Below are positions 56,902-64,000 of a stretch of DNA of 64,000 nt, one piece after another. Made by a program: the position numbers and the translations under genes. This DNA is from Petunia secreta (lineage: Eukaryota > Streptophyta > Magnoliopsida > Solanales > Solanaceae), in contig JARKIP010000011.1 of the NCBI GenBank assembly GCA_029990175.1, positions 23,100,001 to 23,164,000 of the forward strand, in the 5' to 3' direction. The notes beneath the pieces were generated by a model. It was not told where the DNA came from and did no database searches. It saw only the letters and a list, made by a program, of their open reading frames with translations. Position 1 is the stretch's first letter; every line of letters starts with the position of its first letter.

Positions 56902-57700
56902 TGTTAGCTTGGAGTTTTGACTGATGATTAAGGAACGAATTCAAAGGACCTGTTCCTTTGAATCACTGCAGCTAAATAGATAATTCATGCAAAATCATTT
57001 AAGCTGAGATATTGTTAATTATCCTTAGACTAATGTTTATCTTGATAATTATGCAGGTCTAAACGTGATATGAAAAGATTGCATAAATAATGGATAAAGG
57101 CTAAAAGATTCGGACGCTCAAGGTGAAGAGTCCAATTAGGACTCAAACTCCTGGGAGCTTTGAAGTTCTAATTGCTCAACACTTCTTGGCTGCTGAAGCT
57201 ATAAAACGTGGAGCATATCAGCCATTGAAGTATGCACAAATACAGAGAGAATCGAGCAAAGCTTAAAAGAGTCATTATCTTATTTGTGTAATCAGTTAGC
57301 TACAGTGAAACTAAGTTAGAACCTGTTCCTTAGATTGAGTCTTGTAAAAGTTCAGTCTTAGTTCAACTGTAGTAAGCATAATAGAGTTGTATCTTTCTGT
57401 TTCAAGTCGTGGACTTGACACAGCTTCACTGATCGTGAAAAATGTCACTAAAGGATTAGATTAGTCCTAAGTTAGTAAGAAGGTAGTCTTGTAACCAAGT
57501 GAGTTTTTTTACATAGTGAAGTTGAAATCCTACTTGAGAAGCAGGTCGTGGTTTTTTGATCCCGAGTCAAGGGGTTTTTCCACGCTAATATTTGGTGTTC
57601 ATTTACTTACAGTTTGAATTCCGCACATAACATAATAAAGAAACACATATTAGGGAACTGGTCCTCAAAACAGTAAAGTGGTGCATATTTGGAAATATCA
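56902..57700 (+). repeat. 3' LTR of copia E
   Basis: A 799-bp LTR, about 97-98% like the 5' copy by eye, directly followed by the target duplication TTAAT at 57701-57705. Confidence 0.95.
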
Positions 57701-58436
57701 TTAATATTTTTTTTGGAATTCTAAGATATATATCTACAACTTTTATGAAGAATATAAAGTCTATAAATTTTATGTAGACCCTGAAAATTTGGTCAGAAAA
57801 CAGGGCGGTGGTGCTGTGCGGAGATTTTGTCTGCGGATTTGTTGTGCCGTCCGGTCGTCTCATCTTGTTATCCATTTAATCTGTTTATGATATCAGTTTA
57901 TCTGGGTATCCATTCCTGTGTATATTATAGTGCTGATTTTGTTTTTTCGGATCATCCAGTTATAGGGGAACTCTGCCGAAATTTTTATAGAAATTCAAAG
58001 AGTTAGACAAATTCTGTGTTCTAGGTTGTATCTGTAATTCCATCTAAGGTTTTCTTATCATTCTTTTGAGTTCATATCTATTGTTTCAACATGTGTTGTG
58101 CCTCATACATGTTTATGTGTGATTTAGAGTCCCCCAAAGAGCCTGGACATTAGACACACAGTCCGGTCACGTGTGATAATACCCGTCTGGGAGACGCAGC
58201 CCCTCTGGTTCAGGCAGGAGTTTAAACACCTAGTGTGACCGGGTGTATTCACACACTCTGACCATAGAGACTACTGGCTAGGGGGACATAGCCCATAAAA
58301 CCCGCCAGGTTTGTTATATACGCGTATATAGCTACAATATACACCGTATGACTATACATGAGGCTAGTACAGGTGTTCAGTTACCTGATTTGGGGGGATA
58401 CAGCCCATAACACCAAACAGATACCTGTTTAGATAA

Positions 58437-58620
58437 CAGTTCAGTTTTAGCTCAGTACCAGTTATCAGTTCTTAGTTATCAGCCACCAGTTCTTAGTGTC
58501 TGTATCAGTTGGCAGCTATCAGTTCCAGTTTCTAGTTACCAATTATCAGCCACCAGTTCTTAGTGTCTGTATCAGTTGGCAGCTATCTGTTCCAGTTTCT
58601 AGTTACCAGTTATCAGTCAT
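58437..58620. repeat. cagtt/tatcag-rich degenerate repeats in LTR D
   Basis: Repeated phrases such as ccaccagttcttagtgtctgtatcagttggcagctatc occur twice about 73 bp apart near 58487 and 58550, inside the Del/Tekay-like LTR. Confidence 0.75.
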
Positions 58621-59460
58621 ATTACAGTCATTTATCACATAATTGAGCTCAGTCTTCAGTTTCAGATTCAGTTAGACTTCAGTTTATATTCACTTCATGT
58701 TTACGTTTCAGATTTCCAGCTTCATTGCTATACTTCAACATATATTTTCATATTTATATTCCAGCCTTACAGTTTCATTCAACTATGCTATATATTATAT
58801 GCTCATGCCTTATATACTTTGTACATATCGTACTCACGTCCTCTCTTAGGTGCTGTGTTTCATGCTGCACAGGTGCAGAAAGAGTAGACCTTGAGTCACG
58901 TTAGTAGGCTATCAATTAGCTGTTTGAGAAACTCCGTCTCCTCCTAGAGTTTCTACTTTTGGTATATTGTACAGACACCGAGTAGGTATGGCGGGGCCTT
59001 GTCCCGTCCTTTGTATATTCAGTTCAGCACTCTTAGAGGCCTGTAGATATGTCCCTGTGTGGTTCATTCAGTATGTTATGTATGTCAGCGTGTGATAGCC
59101 TTGTCGTCTTCCCAGACTTTATATTTAAGTAAATATATATGTATATATAACCAGGTTGCCAACTCATCTCTATTATTCATAGATTATAAGTAGGTTTACA
59201 GATGATCGACACTCAGTGACCGTTATCCATCGCAGCCATAGGTTGGGTCTCGACAAAAGTGATATCAGAGCAGTTCAGTCCTAGGGTGTCTACATGCTGT
59301 GTCTAGTAGAGTCTTGTTCAGGAGTATGTTGTGCGCCATACTTATGAACATGAGGCTACAAGGCACTTCAGGATGGTTGTCTTTCTTTCTTCTCTAGATC
59401 ATGCGATAGGGCCATGATTATATAATTCAACCGTCTAACCGTAATATTTTGAATGCAGCC

Positions 59461-59712
59461 ATGTCGGCGAAGAAAGTAACAGCTGCCCAGAAGGGCAAAG
59501 CCATTACCGGCCAGGGTACCAGTAGAGTGCCACCTGAGGTGGATAAGAGTGAGGAGTCCAGACCTGAGGCTCCATCTGAGGTCTCATAGATCTCTTCAGT
59601 TCAGAGCGATATTAGAAGTACTGCATCTATCGTACCTCTGGCTCCTCAGCCTGATAGCCAGGGGCAGGAAGTGAGGGATGCTATTAGATTATTGACCAGT
59701 CTTGTAGTTGCT
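59461..59712 (+). pseudogene. Start of gypsy D gag, truncated
   Basis: The ATG at 59461 reads MSAKKVTAAQKGKAITG, hits a TAG near 59587, and continues in frame with PLAPQPDSQGQEVRDAIRLL to TSLVVA. An Athila-like LTR then begins at 59713. The frame and RDAIRLL wording match the start of Del/Tekay gags. Confidence 0.7.
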
Positions 59713-61076
59713 TGATAAGTTGGTATTTTACCAACTTAAAGACAACTGTAAGCTTTTGTTTTTGAATCCAAAAGCAATATTTGGTGTAATTAACGTCGTG
59801 AATTGCTTAGTTTCAGGTTATAATGATATCGCATGAATACTAGTTGAAGATTGAAGCTAAAGCGCGAGAAATGAAGCCAAAGTGTGAAGTTTAAGAAGTT
59901 ACAAGAGAGGCACGCCGCTTTGAGACTAGGCAGCACACCTAAGGGCAGAACACAGAGTCGAAAAGAGGGAAAAGAGCAAGAGGTGCCCGCCCCTGTGACA
60001 TGGTGGAGCGCCTACAAGAGAATGACATGATTGGCGCCCGCCCCTGTGACAGGGTGGAGTGCCCTAAAACTTCAGAGAGTTTGGAATGCTTGGGGCGGAC
60101 TGCCTCGACCACTGTGACTGCAAATTTTGCCTTGTATAAATACCACAAGCTAGGGTTTTTAAGTATACATTCCATTATTACGTTTTGTATTGAATTTGAG
60201 GCGATTTTGGGAGCCAAGTAGAGGTCTTAACATTGTTTTGTAAGCCTCTAAACTTGTATCTTTGAATCCTATTCCATGTATCAATTCAAAACTCATGTTC
60301 AACATGAATCCATCATTTCATTACATCTTTATTGCTCTGATTCAAACCCTAGTTATGAGTAGCTAAATTCATAACTAGAGGTGTAAATAGGATATAGTGA
60401 TAGAAAATCAATGGGTGTTGTTCCATTTCACTAACCATAACACAAGTAAGAATTATCCAACTTCCCATTGCAATTATCAAAATTCCAAAATCCATGATAT
60501 TTGGGATTTCTTGTCTACATTGCTAGTTAAAGACTCAGAAGAGATTAACTAGTATAGAATAGTGGAGTTGGCGAGGATCTGAGTTGACATGCTATTCAAA
60601 TAGACTAACTCATCTAAAAGGAGTTATGCTAAAAAAAAGGTCTCCTTTCCTTGGGTCTTTGAGTAGTGCTTTCAGTATTCAACTAAGGCTTTGACGAGCG
60701 GGTTGTGAAAGATCTCTTCTAGACCGGAAGGATTCTAGAGATCACAATCGGAATATTCGATCATAATTATACTTGTGTTGGGAAAGTGAAGTGAAGACAC
60801 CCATTGGTTGAAAATCACTATTAGTTGTTTACACCCCTAGTCTCGTAATATCGAATCAACTTACTTGCTTAATTTATATGCTTTGTAGTTAATTGTAGCG
60901 TTACTTTAAACAAACTCCATTTCTAGGACTCCATATTAAACTTCATTTGAATTTCTACTTGCAACTCTCTTACTTGACAAGCTAGTTCCCTTGGGAAATC
61001 GACCCCGACTCATATCGGGTATTATATTTTAACGACCGCCCCTCACCATTAAAGGTCTAGGATTGAGTGTGGATCA
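59713..61076 (+). repeat. 5' LTR of Athila-like gypsy F
   Basis: A 1364-bp LTR with ends TGATAAGTTGG and GTGTGGATCA. A TATA box lies in ccttgtataaatacc at about 60131-60145. The five bases before it, ttgct, should recur beyond the right edge of the window. Confidence 0.85.
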
Positions 61077-61201
61077 AATTTTGGCGCTGTTGCCGGGGAA
61101 CTATGGTTTCAATATTGAGTTGCATTAGTTAATCAAAGTTGTTTAGTTCGCAAGTCCTAGCATTTTACTTTTATTTTTGTTTTTACCTTGTGTAGGTGAA
61201 C

Positions 61202-63750
61202 ATGTCTTATAGGAGAAATCCTAATCGGCATTTGCGGAACTCCAATTAAAATCATTATTATAATCAACAACATGGGGATCCACAAGGTTATAAAGAAGAA
61301 TATGATGAAGAGTTCTATATAGAACTCAACCAAGAGGGCTATCTATTCCATGTCGAACAAGTGGACGAAGATGATATAGAAGAGGAAGCTAATGACCCTC
61401 AAGTTGAGAATGTGAACCCTCAAGATGAAAACCCTTTTGGCCAAGCAAATGCGGGGGTCCAAGCAAATGAAGAAGGAAATCTTGGAGAAAATGAAGGTGT
61501 TGCGGGTAATGCTAATCAGGGTGGCAACAATGAAACTGAGGCGGCCGAGGTGTAAACTAAGGGGGTCGAGGTGTAAACTGTGGAGGTAGAGCAAATGTCA
61601 ATCGAGGGGGCAATGCCAATAGAGTTAATGCTCGCAATGTCAACCAGAATCAAAAGTATGCTAGAGGTGCTCGGGACTATCAACAAGAGATGCGAGACTA
61701 TGAAGATGATGAGGAGATCGAAGAAGAAATTGATATGAATTGTTTTTCAAGTGCCATAGTTCCTCCTCCTATTCAAGGCAATGCTAGTTTTAGTATTCCA
61801 AATGTAATTCTTCAAGGTCTTGAACAATATGGTTGCTTTGGTGGTACTAAGAATGAAGATGCAAATGCAAATAATCACTTGAGAAATTTTGTACAAACTT
61901 GTAATCTCTATAAGTCGGTAAGGGTATCAGAAGAGTCATTGAGGTTTAGAGTGTTCCCTTACTCTCTCACCGGAAAAGCTAAATATTGGTTGAACAAGTT
62001 CCCGAGAAACTCCATTTTCACTTGGCAAGAGTTAGTAAAACAATTCCTAGGGAAGTTTTCACCAAAAGGAAAGCAAGCGGCATTGAGGGACAAGATCTAC
62101 ATGTTTGAGCAAGAGGCATCCGATTCTTTAACCGAGGCTTGGAAAGCTTTCCAAGATGGGTTGCTCCGGTGTCCTAATCATGGTTTCAATGGAAGCATGT
62201 TGTTGCAAAGCTTCTATCAAGGCTTAAAAAAGATGAACCAATCCGCCTTGGACACATTATGTGATGGTGTCACCATGGACAAGAGGTATGAAGAGGTGAA
62301 AGATATCCTAGGCAAAGTGACTAAGAGATCTCAAGAATGGCAATCAAGAGCTAAGAATCCGGGAAGAGAAGTTGGGATTAGTCCAATGATGATGGAAAGA
62401 CTTGAAGCCCAAGATGAGAAAATGGAGAGAATCTTGACATCGGTGGAACTCATGAACAAGAACTCAAAGGCCGATAGGGAAGCCAATGAAAAGAAGTTGC
62501 ACAAGGTGGAGAATATCCACACCACAAATGTCGGGCATCAAGTGGCCCCAATGGGTTATGTGACTCCCAGAGGTGTTCCTTTGTCCCTTCTCAAACATGG
62601 GCAAGAAGGATATTATCCGGAACAATGCTACCATGTGCAAGATGGAGAAGAAGCACATTATGTGGGTAACTACCAAGGGCAAAGAGGGTATGATCAAGGT
62701 GGTTATCAAAGACCTTATCAACAACCCTATCAACAACCATATCATCAAGCCTACCAACAATAAGGGCAATGGAGGCCGAGTCAAGGACGAGGTAATTGGA
62801 GTAGAAACCAAGAGGGGAGAGGAGCCGGTTCTTCTCAACAATATGCTCCAAGACCTCCGTTCAAGCAAAATGATTAAGAAGCGAAAGCTCCCACAAAATT
62901 GGAAGAAATGATGAGTCAAATGCTTCAAAATCAACAAGGCTACTCCGGAGACATGAAAGACATGAAGCAAACCATGACTTCATATGCCATTTCCATCAAG
63001 GAGCTTGAGTCGCAAATGAGCCAACTCACACATCAAGTCAATCAAAGGCCGCACGGAGCCTTACCAAGTGATACGGTAGTGAATCCTAAAAGAGGCGCTA
63101 AGGACCAAGTGATGGAAATTAAAACTCGAAGTGGCAAGACATGGGAAGACCCAAAAACTAAGAGTAATGATGATGCGGAGTTGAGAATGCAAGATGATCG
63201 TGTGGGTGCCGAGTGGAATGATAATGAAGCTATTGGAGAGGAGATGGTGCATGAAGAAATGGAGAGGTAAGGTGATGTGTTTGTGCAAGAGTGTGATGAC
63301 GATGTTCAAGAAGTCACTAAAAAGCCTAATCCCCAAAACACCACTACCCAAATAGCCAAACCAAAGAACACTCCACAACCCAAAGGAAGCCCTTCTAACC
63401 CAAGCTCCATTCCTAAAATATCCCTTCCTTTCCCACAAAAGAGCAACAAACAAAGAGAAATATCCCATGCAAAGAAGATTTGGGAGAAGATAGCAAGTAC
63501 TTCCATCAACATTCCATTGGTTGATGCATTGGGACAAATGCCCTACATTGCTAAATTCATGAAAGATTTGGTGACCAAGAAGACTTATGGAGATTTTGAG
63601 TCAATCAAGGTAACTCATCAAGTGAGTGCAATCATGTCAAAGCACATGGCACAAAAGATGGAGGATCCCGGGGCTTTTACCATTTCATGCACAATGGTGG
63701 AAGACACTTCAAGAAAGCTTTGTGTGACCAAGGTGCAAGCATCAACTTAA
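61202..63750 (+). pseudogene. Athila-like gag, several stops
   Basis: The start MSYRRNPNRHLRNSN is followed by a stop. Acidic, Asn-rich fragments follow to 61555, then a long open frame 61690-62763 holds the retrotransposon gag domain (GLEQYGCFGGTKNEDAN, FPYSLTGKAKYWLNKFP, FLGKFSPKGKQAALRD, EAWKAFQDGLLRCPNHGF). A Gln/Tyr-rich tail YQRPYQQPYQQPYHQ ends at a TAA. 62899-63270 and 63277-63750 continue with ESQMSQLTHQVNQRPHGALP and NIPLVDALGQMPYIAKFMKD. The spread of stops shows decay. Gag would form the particle; no CCHC knuckle is evident. Confidence 0.85.
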
Positions 63751-64000
63751 TGCCATATGTGGTGTATAAGACATTGGATACCAAGTCACCTAGACCAACA
63801 ACTATGAACCTACAAATGGTCGATCGCTCAATGAAAAGTTCGATTGGGATTATTGATAATGTGTTGGTGAATGTAGACAAATTCGTCTTCCCGGCGGATT
63901 TTGTTATTCTTGATTGCCCCGTAGATTTTGAAGTACCTATCATTCTTGGGAGACCATTCTTGGCAACCGGAAGAGCTCTTTGTGATGTGGAAAGAGGTGA
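63720..64000 (+). pseudogene. Athila-like protease start, partial
   Basis: Frame-shifted from the preceding gag frame, this reads LCDQGASINLMPYVVYKTL and then FEVPIILGRPFLATGRALCD, the aspartic protease of Athila/Tat elements. The active-site block is D-Q-G-A-S, with Gln where Leu is usual. It runs off the right edge. Confidence 0.8.

Larger units (their letters stand above)
48055..57700 (+). mobile_element. SIRE/Maximus-like Ty1/copia retrotransposon E with extra ORF
   Basis: A 9.65-kb complete element. LTRs are 48055-48854 (800 bp) and 56902-57700 (799 bp), both from TGTTAGCTTGGAG to AATATCA. The target duplication is TTAAT (48050-48054 and 57701-57705), the PBS is TGGTATCAGAGC at 48857-48868, and the polypurine tract is aaaaagggggaaaa before 56902. 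The two LTRs differ at roughly 20 sites by eye, so insertion is fairly recent. The order is gag with two zinc knuckles, protease, integrase, RT, RNase H, then a 3' ORF. The long gag with coiled coil and the 3' ORF suggest the SIRE/Maximus lineage. Coding regions carry a handful of frameshifts and stops. Confidence 0.93.
47077..59712 (+). mobile_element. Del/Tekay-like gypsy element D, 5' part with nested copia
   Basis: A long 5' LTR (47077-48054 plus 57706-59255, about 2.5 kb after removing the nested copia) has ends TGTTGCGCCC and GGTCTCGACA. A tRNA-Met-like primer site tgatatcagagc lies at 59260-59271, with the leader and the first 84 codons of gag after it. At 59712 the sequence is cut by an Athila-like element. 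It lies inside copia C. Its remaining gag-pol and 3' LTR should lie to the right of the window. The lineage call rests on LTR wording and the gag segment RDAIRLLTSLVVA. Confidence 0.75.
59713..64000 (+). mobile_element. Athila-like Ty3/gypsy element F (continues past the window)
   Basis: 5' LTR, a tRNA-Asp-type primer site TGGCGCTGTTGCCGGGGA at 61082-61099, gag and the start of protease on the plus strand. The PBS type and gag wording place it near Athila/Tat. It is inserted in the gag of gypsy D. RT, integrase, any env-like ORF and the 3' LTR lie outside the window. Confidence 0.88.

Overview
The window is nuclear DNA of a dicot, probably Solanaceae and possibly Nicotiana. The grounds are spliced genes, stacked Ty1/copia, Ty3/gypsy, LINE, hAT-like and Stowaway elements, a SINE-like tail ending in TTG repeats, and an endogenous plant pararetrovirus. 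The genus is inferred from general familiarity, not from a search. I recognise one apparently intact host gene: a nine-exon legumain (vacuolar processing enzyme, VPE) on the minus strand at 40996-44047. It predicts 464 residues and keeps both catalytic residues.

Region by region. (1) 1-2510, minus: an endogenous caulimovirid segment with an intact movement-protein ORF overlapping an open coat-like ORF by one base (TAATG). The segment abuts a long (AT)n tract. (2) About 3320-16962, minus: an old L1-type LINE split by three later insertions. These are a copia element (3443-10120, whose 3' LTR carries a Mutator-like insertion with a 66-bp tandem array), a hAT-like element (11548-12693) and a TRIM (12809-14394, one of whose LTRs carries a Stowaway MITE). 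(3) 16963-37048, plus: a Tat-lineage gypsy element with the target duplication ATAAA. It is interrupted by a hAT element (TSD GGATGGAC), a solo LTR (TSD CCTTA) and a 5'-truncated long-LTR gypsy fragment. Besides gag-pol it carries an antisense coding unit that appears to contain introns. A near-perfect 89-bp inverted repeat lies where the sense and antisense units converge. (4) 37049-44923: a foldback hAT-like element, a 93-bp x 5 tandem array and the VPE gene. (5) 44924-64000: a nest of a copia 3' half (minus), a Del/Tekay-like gypsy LTR plus gag start (plus), a nearly complete SIRE/Maximus-like copia at 48055-57700 (TSD TTAAT) with an extra ORF, and an Athila-like gypsy running off the right edge.

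Nothing here forms a bacterial-type operon; co-orientation comes from the elements. The three signals I consider most unusual are these. A GGA-MCWGK-TCC micro-hairpin is dispersed through the SIRE-like copia, with stems that differ in sequence but stay self-complementary. The antisense Tat unit appears to have introns and ends in the 89-bp inverted repeat. The nested element at 3852-5273 contains a 66-bp palindromic array open on both strands. Coordinates of long elements rest on TG...CA ends, target duplications, PBS/PPT motifs and paired LTR comparison by eye; lineage names are provisional.
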